Shown piece by piece: positions 34,725 to 43,972 of a DNA stretch of 64,000 bases. Below the pieces are notes generated by a model, which saw only the letters and a program-made list of their open reading frames with translations, was not told where the DNA came from and did not search any database. Numbering within the stretch: position 1 is the first letter of the stretch; each line of letters starts with the position of its first letter. The position numbers and the translations under genes are program-made. This DNA is from Chitinophaga niabensis (GTDB lineage: Bacteria > Bacteroidota > Bacteroidia > Chitinophagales > Chitinophagaceae), in the NCBI RefSeq assembly GCF_039545795.1, contig NZ_CP154260.1, positions 4,593,001-4,657,000 of the forward strand, in the 5' to 3' direction.

Positions 34725-36560
34725 CTACCAGCCGGGGTTTTGTACCAGGTTCGGGTTCTTCTCTATTTCCCGCTGCTGGATCGGCCATAAGTAATGCTTC
34801 TTCTGAAAAACCCTTTTCTCTATTGCTGTTCTCTTATAAAATGCATCGCTGGCGATGTTATATCCTGAGGTCAATACATCGAGGCCATAAATGTTTTTGT
34901 TATCAATACTTTCTGCGGTCAGCCAGCGGTGTGTATCAAAATAGCGGTGTGTTTCAAATGCCAGTTCTATCCTGCGTTCGTGACGTATCCTTTCTCTCAT
35001 ATCCGCCTGTGATAATCCTGATGGTAAACCAGGCAGGCCGCTACGTTCCCTGATCAGGTTCACGTATTTATAAACATCCGCAACGGGTCCTTGTGCTTCG
35101 TTCAGTGCTTCTGCGTAATTCAGGTATTGTTCTCCCAGTCTGAAGAAGATCCATACCCTGGGCGGGTCAGCCTTGGGCTGCATCACAAATGCCGGCTGTG
35201 TAAGTTTCTTCAGAAGATACCCCGTTCTGCTGAAATTTTCACCACTTGCAACAGGACGGCCATCAAGCCCTCCTTTCCAAAACTGTAATGGCGTGGTCCT
35301 GCTCTGTGGAGGTGTTGTTTTAAATTTTGCACCGGTGAAATTGATACTTGCATAAAAACGTGGTTCCCTGCCTACATACATTGTACGGGTACCGGCATAA
35401 TAATAGGCAGTGGCGGCAGCTGCCTGTGCATTCTCACTATATCCTGAGGCCGGGTTGATGACAGGCGTCATATCTGCATTGTATCCAAGGATAGGACGCA
35501 GGCCGTTCGCCATTTCATAATCATCTACAATATCCTGAGAAGGTGTTTGCAGTGGCCAAAAGGCACCTGGCATACCTCTCGGCTCGCTGTAGGCATCAAT
35601 ATTATTGTAGCCGGGATCATTGCTGGTAAAAAATACCTCGTCATTAAAGTTAACATAAAATACTTCCTGGTAATTCTTTACAGGATCGTTGGTAGCAGAC
35701 TTGTATATTTTAAACCCTACGGATTCTGCCAGATCAATACAGGCTTTAGCAGCAGTAGCGGCTGTTTGCCATCTGGCAGGCTGCGCATCCGGGAATAAGC
35801 GCATACCTTCTTTATCCTTCAATCCTGCATACTCAGGGTTACCATTCCACAAAGGACTGGCCATATACAAAAGCACTCTTGCTTTCAGGGCTGCTGCAGC
35901 TGCCTTCGATGGTCTTCCATAATCATTCTCCGCTGTGATCCTTGGCTGTAATAATGCAGCGGCTTTATCACATTCACTGACAATAAAATCAACACATTTG
36001 TCGATAGGCTGGCGCCTAGTGGCCTTAAAGTCATCGTCCAGCGGAACTGTTTTATCTACTATCGGAGCAGGTCCATATACCCTGATCAGGCAAAAGTGAT
36101 AGAATGCCCGGAGGAAAAGTGCTTCCCCTCTCCAATGGCTGATCCTTTCGGCAGTGGCCAGTTCTGAAGGTTGCAGTTTATCAATGTTTTCCAGGAAGAT
36201 GTTCGCTTTTCTGATAGCGATGTAACATTGCGACCAGATATCCTGTGTGTAAGTAGTAGGATTCCAGTTACCTGTATTCATCACCTGGGCGAAGTTATTC
36301 TCATAACTCAATTCCATTTCATCAGATGCTGCTGTAAATGGATTATTGGGCGGATTACCTGCACCCGGATTATCTACAAAAGCGATCTCCTTGGGCAGAT
36401 GCCAGTAAATATTGGCCAGGTATTGCTCCGCAAAAGTAGGGTTGGTAAATACCTTATCAACTGTCAGATCTTCATCCGGTGTTTTATTCAGGTAGTCCTT
36501 CATGCAGGACGGTGTTATCAAAAGCAGCGTAATGAGCACCAGCGTTGTAATAGATTTCAT
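34725..36560 (-). CDS. susD: SusD/RagB family outer-membrane glycan-binding lipoprotein
   Basis: 611 aa. Lipoprotein signal (LLLITPSC), then DYLNKTPDEDLTVDKVFTNPTFAEQYLANIYW, typical of SusD starts. The TPR-like core shows IRKANIFLENID, GEALFLRAFYHFCLIRVYGPAPIVD and ALKARVLLYMASPLWNG. The C-terminal RagB part has FRLGEQYLNYAEALNEAQ, RIRHERRIELAFETHRYFDTHRW and PIQQREIEKNPNLVQNPGW. It forms the lid of the SusC channel and binds oligosaccharide. 19 bp after susC. Confidence 0.95.
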   Translation of the reverse strand: MKSITTLVLITLLLITPSCMKDYLNKTPDEDLTVDKVFTNPTFAEQYLANIYWHLPKEIAFVDNPGAGNPPNNPFTAASDEMELSYENNFAQVMNTGNWNPTTYTQDIWSQCYIAIRKANIFLENIDKLQPSELATAERISHWRGEALFLRAFYHFCLIRVYGPAPIVDKTVPLDDDFKATRRQPIDKCVDFIVSECDKAAALLQPRITAENDYGRPSKAAAAALKARVLLYMASPLWNGNPEYAGLKDKEGMRLFPDAQPARWQTAATAAKACIDLAESVGFKIYKSATNDPVKNYQEVFYVNFNDEVFFTSNDPGYNNIDAYSEPRGMPGAFWPLQTPSQDIVDDYEMANGLRPILGYNADMTPVINPASGYSENAQAAAATAYYYAGTRTMYVGREPRFYASINFTGAKFKTTPPQSRTTPLQFWKGGLDGRPVASGENFSRTGYLLKKLTQPAFVMQPKADPPRVWIFFRLGEQYLNYAEALNEAQGPVADVYKYVNLIRERSGLPGLPSGLSQADMRERIRHERRIELAFETHRYFDTHRWLTAESIDNKNIYGLDVLTSGYNIASDAFYKRTAIEKRVFQKKHYLWPIQQREIEKNPNLVQNPGW

Positions 36561-36579
36561 AATAGCTTGTTTTGAATGG

Positions 36580-39500
36580 CTAAAAATTAACTTCTAATCC
36601 AAAATTGAAATTCTGCGTAACAGGATAGTTGCCCGTTCCAAAATTGGATTCAGGATCGATCACTTTTATATGATCCCAGGTAGCCAGGTTAGTTCCCTGC
36701 ACAAATACCCTGATGCTTTTAAGCGTGGCTTTGTGTGTGATGCTCACAGGGATGGTATATCCGATCTCCGCATTTTTGATCCGCAGGTAATCTCCACTCC
36801 GCTGCCAGAGGGTGGAGCCGATGTAGTTATTGGTACTACCGGCCCTTACAGCAGGGAATTCAGCGTTTGAATTATCTGCTCCTGCAACCCAGCGTTTATC
36901 ATATACCTGCTGCATTACATTATAACTGCCAACAGTACCAGAGAATGCCCAGGCCGTCCAGCCCTGTGTGAAGAAAAAGTCTCTCCTGGCTGCGCCCGTG
37001 AAGAAGATCGTAGCATCAAAACCTTTCCATCCTGCCGTAGCACCAAAGCCAAACATGATCTGTGGTTCAGAACCATAACTTCCAATGATCACCCGGTCTG
37101 CATCATTGATCCGGCCATCCTTGTTGATATCTTCATATTTAATATCTCCGGGGCGGATGATAGACTGAAGGTCTGTCTGAGTAGGACTGTTATCTATATC
37201 CCGCTGATCCTCGAAGAAACCCAATGCCCTGTAACCCAGGTTTGATCCAATAGCACTTCCTCTAAGGTCCTGGTACGGATATAAAGCTTTGGGCGCATCG
37301 TTTTCTATGATCACATTCTTAGCATAGGTGAATGTTCCATTGAAAGAATAATAGAAACCGCTTTTGGTAGTGTTCCTGATCTGGATACTTCCATCTATTC
37401 CCTTGTTAGTGGTGATACCTACGTTACCATAAGGAATAGATCCTGAAGGGTAACCGGTGTAGATCGGGAAGATCTTACGCTCCAGTAACTGACCTTCCCT
37501 GCGCTCATGGAATACATCTGCAGTAAGGGTGACCTTACCCTGGAACAATTCAAGATCAAGCCCTATATCTGATTTATACGCCGTTTCCCAGGTCACATTC
37601 TCATTACCGATGCGGGCTTCACTTTTACCACCGGGATTAATATTCTGGTTCAGACCGAATGTATAACCACCGGCAGATTTATTATATGTTGAAAGGAACA
37701 GGAATCTCGCTCCTCCTATCCTGTCGTTACCCACTACGCCGTAGTTCCCTCTTATTTTCAATGTGCTCACCACATTCTTGTTCCAGAAGTTTTCATTGGA
37801 GATCAACCAGCCAACACCTACTGAAGGGAACAATCCATATTGTTTGCCTTTAGGGAAATTCTCCGATCCATTATAACCCGCACTTACTTCAAAGAGGTAA
37901 CGGAAATCGTAGTTATAGGTAAAACGGCCTACCAATCCCTGGCGGCGTTCGGGTAAATTAGCGATAGAACTGGTGGTGTTCACATTCACGTACTCCCTTC
38001 TTTCCGCGGCCAATAATCCTGTTACATTATGATTTCCAAAAGAGCGGTCGTAATTAGCAGATACCTGCCCATAGATGGTCCTGTAAGTTTCATTCAGGTT
38101 AAAGAAACCCAATGCAGACTCAGATGCAATTGGCCTGTATGATTCGGCGCCAGTGACAGGATCTTTTGTATAGAAGAAAGTAGCCGGACTTTTCTGTCTT
38201 ACGTTCTGCGTGATATCCACCACATCAAAAGCAGTAAGGCCGCGTACAGATAATCCCGGCGTTACAGACGAGAGGTCCCATTTAACACCCAGGTTGCTGA
38301 CCAGTGTATTGTAGAACTGTTTGGTGTAGCCTGTTTGTGTAACCACTGCATAAGGATTCAATGCCAGATCACCGAATGCGCCGGGTTGGCTGCCATTGGG
38401 GTTTTTGATAGGATAAGCATTGGGCGCTGTAAGTTTCAGCGAAGTGAAAATACCGCCTGCATCACGGCCGGGGAAATTAGCACCTGAGATGATACCAGAC
38501 AGTCCTAATTCCAGTGTAAGGTTCTTCCGCAGTTTGATATCTACGTTAGACCTGAAGTTATATCGTTTCAGCGCAGCGTTTGTTTTATAGGCATTGCTGG
38601 GATCTTCATTATAGATACCTTCCTGGATGGTATATCCCAGGTTCACATAATATCTCACAGCCTCCGTACCGCCGGATACACCCAGGTTATTCATCAGCTG
38701 GCGGGTGCGCCTTTTCAGCACAACATCATACCAGTTCACATTGGGGTATAAATAAGGATCAGATCCATCCTTATACTTCTGCAGTTCCTGCGGGGAATAT
38801 TTAGGTGGCAAGCCAACATTCGCCAATGCTTCATTATGCAGCGATGCATACTCAAAGCCATCTATGTTATCTTCTATGCGCATGGGTACTATCGCAGCCA
38901 TTTCTGAACGCAGGGTTACTGTGGGTTTGCCGACAGTACCTTTCCTGGTGGTGATCAACACCACACCATTGGCACCTCTGTTACCATATACCGCTGTGGC
39001 AGAAGCATCTTTCAATACAGAAAAGCTTTCTATCTCCTGTATGTTCATGGTGGTCCAGTAATCCTGCAGTTCACGTTCTGCACCATCCACAATGATCAGT
39101 GGTTTGTTGGTACCGCTTTGTGAAACCAGGCCGCGGATGAAGATCTTGGCGGCATCATATCCCGGCTCACCGGAAGTCTGGCGGGTGATCACACCAGCAA
39201 GTTTACCGCCAATGGCATTGGTAAGGGAGGGTGTGGCCACTTTCTGGATCTCTTTTACGGAAACAGAAGATACCGCACCTACCATGGTACTTTTTCTTTG
39301 CGTTCCGAAACCTACTACCTGTACTTCATTTAACTTCTGGCTTTCTTCATCCGGCATTAATTTAACAATGACGGTCCTTTGGCTGCCTACAAGAATGGTG
39401 GTGTTCTTATAACCAACAAAGCTAACTATCAGGGAATCATCTTCCCTTTCCACTTCAATCATGAACTTTCCATTCATGTCTGTGGTAACACCTTTGGCGG

Positions 39501-39693
39501 ATCCTTTAATACGTACCGATGATCCGGGTAACGCTTCATCCTTTTCATTGGTAACCGTTCCGGAAACAACAAAAGAAAGGGGCGTAATGGTGGCTTTGGT
39601 TGAAAGTGGGCTGATGCCATAACATAGCAGCATCAGTAGTAAACATTTTCCGAACAGACGGTCGGTAAACATGGAACTTGTAAACAATTGCAT
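36580..39693 (-). CDS. susC: SusC/RagA family TonB-linked outer-membrane transporter
   Basis: 1037 aa. Signal peptide, then a carboxypeptidase-regulatory-like domain (VVSGTVTNEKDEALPGSSVRIKG, residues about 42-120) typical of SusC. The plug has LNEVQVVGFGTQRKSTMVGAVSSV and PLIIVDGAERELQDYWTTMNIQEIESFSVLKDASATAVYGNRGANGVVLITT; the long 22-stranded barrel ends NFNFGLEVNF. It imports oligosaccharide with energy from TonB. It heads the operon; the candidate LacI operator is at 39845-39869. Confidence 0.96.
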   Translation of the reverse strand: MQLFTSSMFTDRLFGKCLLLMLLCYGISPLSTKATITPLSFVVSGTVTNEKDEALPGSSVRIKGSAKGVTTDMNGKFMIEVEREDDSLIVSFVGYKNTTILVGSQRTVIVKLMPDEESQKLNEVQVVGFGTQRKSTMVGAVSSVSVKEIQKVATPSLTNAIGGKLAGVITRQTSGEPGYDAAKIFIRGLVSQSGTNKPLIIVDGAERELQDYWTTMNIQEIESFSVLKDASATAVYGNRGANGVVLITTRKGTVGKPTVTLRSEMAAIVPMRIEDNIDGFEYASLHNEALANVGLPPKYSPQELQKYKDGSDPYLYPNVNWYDVVLKRRTRQLMNNLGVSGGTEAVRYYVNLGYTIQEGIYNEDPSNAYKTNAALKRYNFRSNVDIKLRKNLTLELGLSGIISGANFPGRDAGGIFTSLKLTAPNAYPIKNPNGSQPGAFGDLALNPYAVVTQTGYTKQFYNTLVSNLGVKWDLSSVTPGLSVRGLTAFDVVDITQNVRQKSPATFFYTKDPVTGAESYRPIASESALGFFNLNETYRTIYGQVSANYDRSFGNHNVTGLLAAERREYVNVNTTSSIANLPERRQGLVGRFTYNYDFRYLFEVSAGYNGSENFPKGKQYGLFPSVGVGWLISNENFWNKNVVSTLKIRGNYGVVGNDRIGGARFLFLSTYNKSAGGYTFGLNQNINPGGKSEARIGNENVTWETAYKSDIGLDLELFQGKVTLTADVFHERREGQLLERKIFPIYTGYPSGSIPYGNVGITTNKGIDGSIQIRNTTKSGFYYSFNGTFTYAKNVIIENDAPKALYPYQDLRGSAIGSNLGYRALGFFEDQRDIDNSPTQTDLQSIIRPGDIKYEDINKDGRINDADRVIIGSYGSEPQIMFGFGATAGWKGFDATIFFTGAARRDFFFTQGWTAWAFSGTVGSYNVMQQVYDKRWVAGADNSNAEFPAVRAGSTNNYIGSTLWQRSGDYLRIKNAEIGYTIPVSITHKATLKSIRVFVQGTNLATWDHIKVIDPESNFGTGNYPVTQNFNFGLEVNF

Positions 39694-39744
39694 AAAGAAA
39701 TAGGTTTAAAAAGGTTCAGCCTTATTTAACAATTGCGCACGTGT

Positions 39745-39817
39745 AAGGAATCATACATTCCTTGCCTCTCTTACGGACATAGATTGATCTGCTGCATAGC
39801 TACAAGGGACAGCTATG
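39745..39817. repeat. Two short inverted repeats in the susC leader region
   Basis: AAGGAAT (39745-39751) with ATTCCTT (39757-39763), and CATAGCT (39795-39801) with AGCTATG (39811-39817). Both lie between the LacI gene and susC, on the transcript leader side. No TAnnTTTG promoter for susC was found, so the start of transcription remains open; the hairpins may shape the leader. Confidence 0.5.
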
Positions 39818-39844
39818 GCTGATTTTGGTCAATAGTGTATCGTT

Positions 39845-39869
39845 TGGTTGACCGGTACCTGGTCAGCCA
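39845..39869. promoter_or_regulatory. Candidate operator for the LacI-type regulator upstream of susC
   Basis: A 25-bp imperfect palindrome with TGG, TGACC, GGTCA and CCA elements in symmetry (9 of 12 pairs match around 39857). It is 152 bp before the susC ATG and 67 bp after the LacI stop. LacI-family proteins bind such palindromes; the assignment is inference from location and symmetry. Confidence 0.45.
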
Positions 39870-39935
39870 TTCAATTTCAGTATATTAAATACTAGTTTGA
39901 ATACGTAGTCATATTAATTCAAAAAAAAGGGCACG

Positions 39936-40931
39936 TTACTTCTTTGCCTTTACTGATTTTCTGATCACCAGGTTCCCTTTTAATTTCACGACATTCTCCT
40001 GATTTGTTTCTTCTCCCAATAATAGTTTTACGGCATTGTCTACCATTTCATCTATCGGCTGCTTCCAGGTGGTTAAGGAATAGGATGGCCAGTTTGCCAT
40101 ATTGATATCGTCAAATCCAACAACAGAAATGTCTTCGGGTATGCTTAACCCCATTTCCCGGATCGCTTCAATGGCACCAAGGGCTGTAATGTCATTTGCA
40201 CAGAAGATGCAATCCACTTTTTCTTTCATGGCCACTAAAGCCTGGGCTGCTTTAAACCCGCTCTCATATGTATATATTCCGCTTTCAACGTGTAAAGGAG
40301 GAAGCCCTCTTTCTGCCAGCACTTCTTCGAAGCCCTGTTTCCTGTCTATTGTGGTAGAGGTATTGAATGGTCCTGATATAAACGCGATCGACTTATGCCC
40401 CATCTCTACAAGATAGGTGGCCAGCTGCCGGCCTGCAAAGTAGTTATCACAGTACACCGCTTTAGACTCAGAGTCTTTGATATAGCGGTTGAACAGTACA
40501 ACGGTGGTATTATTACGCGATAGTTTCTTGGCTGCGGAAGAAGAGAGGATCGCATCTGTAATGATCACTCCTTCTACCTTATAATCAATCAAAAGGTTGA
40601 TCTCGCTGGCCTGGATCTCATCATTATCTGAGTTGATAAAAATAAGGTGATAGCCTAATGAGGATAACCTGTTATAAAATGCAGAAAGCACTTCAGAATA
40701 AAAGGGATTATGAAAATACTTGATCACAATACCCACCATCTTTGTTTTATTGGTTATCAGGCCCCTGGCGATAGCATTAGGCTGATAATCCAACTTCTCT
40801 GCCACTTCGAGGATCTTTTTCCTCTTCTTGGCAGAAACATTCGTATTTCCGGCAAAAACCCTTGAAACAGTAGACTGGGAAACCCCAGCCATATCTGCTA
40901 CATCCTGTGATGTATAATTTTTCTTCTCCAA
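39936..40931 (-). CDS. LacI family transcriptional regulator
   Basis: 331 aa. The N-terminal helix-turn-helix is SQDVADMAGVSQSTVSRVFAGNTNVSAKKRKKILEVAEKLDYQPNAIARGL (about residues 7-58). The periplasmic-binding-like effector domain has MVGIVIKYFHNPFYSEVLSAF and the late VVGFDDINMANWPSYSLTTWKQP. It would sense a sugar and control the adjacent SusC operon. It is transcribed in the same direction as the operon, 242 bp upstream, and diverges from the broken GntR gene. Confidence 0.94.
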   Translation of the reverse strand: MEKKNYTSQDVADMAGVSQSTVSRVFAGNTNVSAKKRKKILEVAEKLDYQPNAIARGLITNKTKMVGIVIKYFHNPFYSEVLSAFYNRLSSLGYHLIFINSDNDEIQASEINLLIDYKVEGVIITDAILSSSAAKKLSRNNTTVVLFNRYIKDSESKAVYCDNYFAGRQLATYLVEMGHKSIAFISGPFNTSTTIDRKQGFEEVLAERGLPPLHVESGIYTYESGFKAAQALVAMKEKVDCIFCANDITALGAIEAIREMGLSIPEDISVVGFDDINMANWPSYSLTTWKQPIDEMVDNAVKLLLGEETNQENVVKLKGNLVIRKSVKAKK

Positions 40932-40983
40932 TAGAATGTCTTTTCTGAAGGTGGAATAAAAAATGACTACGCATTCATTTATA

Positions 40984-40991
40984 CAAATATA
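40984..40991 (-). promoter_or_regulatory. -7 promoter element of the lacI-type gene
   Basis: Minus strand reads TATATTTG, a perfect TAnnTTTG, about 53 nt before the ATG at 40931. No clear -33 partner was seen. Confidence 0.5.
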
Positions 40992-41103
40992 ATAGCCTTT
41001 TTGGAAAAAAGAACATAAATCTCAGAAATTCTATTTTTTGGGAAAAGAGTTGCAGGAATTAAAAAAAGACATTAGTTTAGTAGAATAGTATAGTACAGAA
41101 CAG

Positions 41104-41812
41104 ATGCAGGATATATATGAACAGATACATGAGCTGGAGGGGATACCGGGTATGTCCAAACACGAGCAGCTGGTGCAGGGGATCATCAATACTATTAACG
41201 CCAGGTTATTGTCCAGAGGGGATGCCCTGCCTTCTGTCAATAAACTGATCAGCAAACTGGGCTTTGCCCGGGAAACAATTGCCAGGGGATATAAGGAGCT
41301 GGTGGAAAGAGGTATTGTGACTTCCCGTAACAGGAAAGGTTTCTTTGTGAGCAGCAATGATACAGGTCAGCAACTGAAAGTGGCTTTGCTGTTATTTGCA
41401 TTTGACACCTTCCAGGAAACTTTTTATAAAACGTTCCGGGCAAATATCGGCGAGAACATTCAGCTGGATGTTTTCTTCCATCATAATAATATAGAGGTAT
41501 TTGAATCCATTGTTTCTACCATTAAAGGGCGATACGGCATGTATGTCGTAGCGCCCATTCCACATCCCAAAACAGCGGAGATCCTGAAAGTGCTGCCCAT
41601 GGATAAATTCCTGATGATAGACCGGTATGAGCCCTTAGCGGCTGACTATTCTCACATAATGATGATATCGTGAAGGAGATCATCTGTAACGGTATCACTA
41701 CTTATTCCACGGATTTTGAACTCATGGCAGTGAAAGCCACAGACTTTGTACTGAGTAGGGAAAAGATTCAGGAAGTATTACCCACTATCCTTATCAGAAG
41801 GAAATCATTGTA
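41104..41812 (+). pseudogene. GntR-family regulator broken by an internal deletion with frameshift
   Basis: The first 189 codons encode a normal start: a GntR winged helix (LPSVNKLISKLGFARETIARGYKELVERGIVTSRNRKGFFV) and the first half of a periplasmic-binding-like domain, then a stop at 41673. The following bases, read in another frame to 41812, encode NDDIVKEIICNGITTYSTDFELM...LPTILIRRKSL, which is the usual C terminus of such Bacteroidota regulators (about 330-350 aa). About 100 or more middle residues are missing, and the frame changes at about 41657. It is probably a dead regulator of the alpha-galactosidase pair downstream; a truncated DNA-binding protein may still be made. Confidence 0.85.
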
Positions 41813-41841
41813 AAATAATCTGACTGGCCTAAAACAAAGTA

Positions 41842-43962
41842 ATGAAAAGGAAACTACTCATCATCGTATTGTCTGTATGTTATCCGGCTGCGCAGCTATT
41901 GGCGCAGCAGCAGATCGCAATTGAAACAAATCAGCTGCAATGGTTACTGCAGGTAAATGAAAAAGGAAAACTGTACCAAAGTTATCTTGGTGAAAAACTA
42001 TCAACACCTGCAGAAGTAAAGGCCGGAAGGCACCAGGCCTACATAGCAGCCGGTATGAACGACTTATTTGAACCCGCCATAAGCGTTACCCATAAAGATG
42101 GCAATCCTTCTTTAGACCTGGTGTTTGCAGGGGTAGAAACAAAAAAAGAAGATGCCAATACCAGCACAACTATTATCACTTTAAAAGATCCACAATACGC
42201 TATCCAGGTAAAGCTGCATCTCACCGCTTACTATCGGGAGAATATCTTCAAGAGCTTTACAGAGGTCACACACCGGGAAAAAGGAACTGTGACCCTGCAT
42301 AACTACGCTTCCGCGATGTTGCATTTTGATGCGCCGCATTACTGGCTCACACAATTCCATGGCGACTGGGCAGAGGAAATGAAAATCCAGGAAACTGAAC
42401 TAACCAGCGGGATCAAGATCCTGGATAGTAAATTAGGCTCCCGGGCACATATGTATCAACCACCTTTTTTCTTTCTCTCTTTAGATCAGCCGGCTGACGA
42501 AAACAACGGAGAAGTACTGGCAGGCACACTGGCATGGTCCGGTAATTTCCGGTTTGCGTTTGAAGTGGACGAACAGAACTCTTTGCGGATGATAGCAGGT
42601 ATGAATAATTATGCTGCCGATTATCCATTAATCGCAGGCAAATCTTTTGTCACACCGGCATTCATCTTCACTTATTCCACTACCGGTAAAGGAACCGCCA
42701 GCCGCAGTTTTCATAGCTGGGCAGCTAAATATGGCGTAATGGATGGAGACAGCTCCAGGATGGTATTGCTCAATAACTGGGAAGCCACGGGTTTTGACTT
42801 TGATGAACAAAAACTGACTTCCCTCTTTGCTGAAACCCGCAAACTCGGTGCAGACCTCTTCCTGTTGGACGACGGCTGGTTTGCCAATAAATATCCCCGC
42901 AATAGTGATCATACCGGGTTGGGTGACTGGGAGGAAAATAAAGCCAAACTGCCACATGGCATTGGGCACCTGGTGAAGGAAGCTACTGCCAACCAGATAA
43001 AGTTCGGTATCTGGCTGGAGCCGGAGATGATAAACCCCAAGAGTAAATTGTATGAAGACCATCCGGACTGGGTATTGAAATTACCTAACCGCCCGGAAGA
43101 TTACTTCCGCAATCAACTGGTGCTGGACCTTGTAAATCCCGCCGTGCAGGATTTCGTATATGATGTGGTAGATAAACTGCTGACAAAAAATCCCGGTATC
43201 GCTTATATCAAATGGGATTGCAACCGTATGATGACGAATGCATGGTCTCCCTTCCTGAAAGAACAACAATCCACCTTATCTATTGCCTACACACAAAGCC
43301 TGTATAAAATACTGGAGAAGCTGCGTACAAAGTATCCGCATCTTCCCATGATGCTTTGTTCCGGTGGCGGCGGGCGTGTGGATTATGGCGCATTGCGTTA
43401 CTTTACTGAATTCTGGCCCAGCGATAATACAGACGGATTGGAAAGGGTGTTCATGCAGTGGGGATATTCTTACTTCTTCCCTTCCTTTACCATCTCCAGT
43501 CACGTTACCTCCTGGGGTAAACAATCCCTGAAGTTCAGAACGGATGTAGCGATGATGGGCCGCCTGGGTTATGACATAGATGTGAGTAAATTCACGGAAG
43601 AAGAGTGGCGTTTCAGCCAGGAGGCCATCAAAAATTACAACCGCTTAAAAGAGGTGATCGCACATGGTGCATTATACCGCCTGATATCTCCTTATAAAGA
43701 AAGAAGGGCTGTACTGATGTATGTTAGTAATGATAAAACGAAGTCGGTATTATTCGCATACAATCTTCATACACAGTATGGAGAACAGTTCCGAAAAGTG
43801 CGGTTAAACGGGCTTGACCCTCAAAAGAAATATAAGGTGAAAGAGATCAATGCGGATGGAAAGGAAGCAGACTATTCAGGGGACTACCTGATGAAAATAG
43901 GTTTACCTGTTTCTTCAGAAAAAGAATTAACCAGCAAGGTGTTTGAAATAACGGCAATGTAA
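41842..43962 (+). CDS. Secreted GH36 alpha-galactosidase
   Basis: 706 aa with a signal peptide (KLLIIVLSVCYPAAQLLAQ). GH36 features: FLLDDGWFANKYPRNSDHTGLGDWEENKAKLPHG, FGIWLEPEMINPKS, nucleophile Asp459 in IKWDCNR, the CSGGGGRVDYG loop and acid/base Asp528 in WPSDNTD, followed by SHVTSWGKQ. It hydrolyses alpha-1,6-linked galactose in oligosaccharides. It starts 29 bp after the remnant of the GntR gene and is 10 bp from the GH27-like gene, so both are probably one transcript. Confidence 0.92.
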   Translation: MKRKLLIIVLSVCYPAAQLLAQQQIAIETNQLQWLLQVNEKGKLYQSYLGEKLSTPAEVKAGRHQAYIAAGMNDLFEPAISVTHKDGNPSLDLVFAGVETKKEDANTSTTIITLKDPQYAIQVKLHLTAYYRENIFKSFTEVTHREKGTVTLHNYASAMLHFDAPHYWLTQFHGDWAEEMKIQETELTSGIKILDSKLGSRAHMYQPPFFFLSLDQPADENNGEVLAGTLAWSGNFRFAFEVDEQNSLRMIAGMNNYAADYPLIAGKSFVTPAFIFTYSTTGKGTASRSFHSWAAKYGVMDGDSSRMVLLNNWEATGFDFDEQKLTSLFAETRKLGADLFLLDDGWFANKYPRNSDHTGLGDWEENKAKLPHGIGHLVKEATANQIKFGIWLEPEMINPKSKLYEDHPDWVLKLPNRPEDYFRNQLVLDLVNPAVQDFVYDVVDKLLTKNPGIAYIKWDCNRMMTNAWSPFLKEQQSTLSIAYTQSLYKILEKLRTKYPHLPMMLCSGGGGRVDYGALRYFTEFWPSDNTDGLERVFMQWGYSYFFPSFTISSHVTSWGKQSLKFRTDVAMMGRLGYDIDVSKFTEEEWRFSQEAIKNYNRLKEVIAHGALYRLISPYKERRAVLMYVSNDKTKSVLFAYNLHTQYGEQFRKVRLNGLDPQKKYKVKEINADGKEADYSGDYLMKIGLPVSSEKELTSKVFEITAM

Positions 43963-43972
43963 TTTTAACAGC

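Noticed and set aside
39721..39935. Consensus promoter for susC
   Set aside because: Scanning the minus strand found no TAnnTTTG in this gap, so no promoter is claimed.
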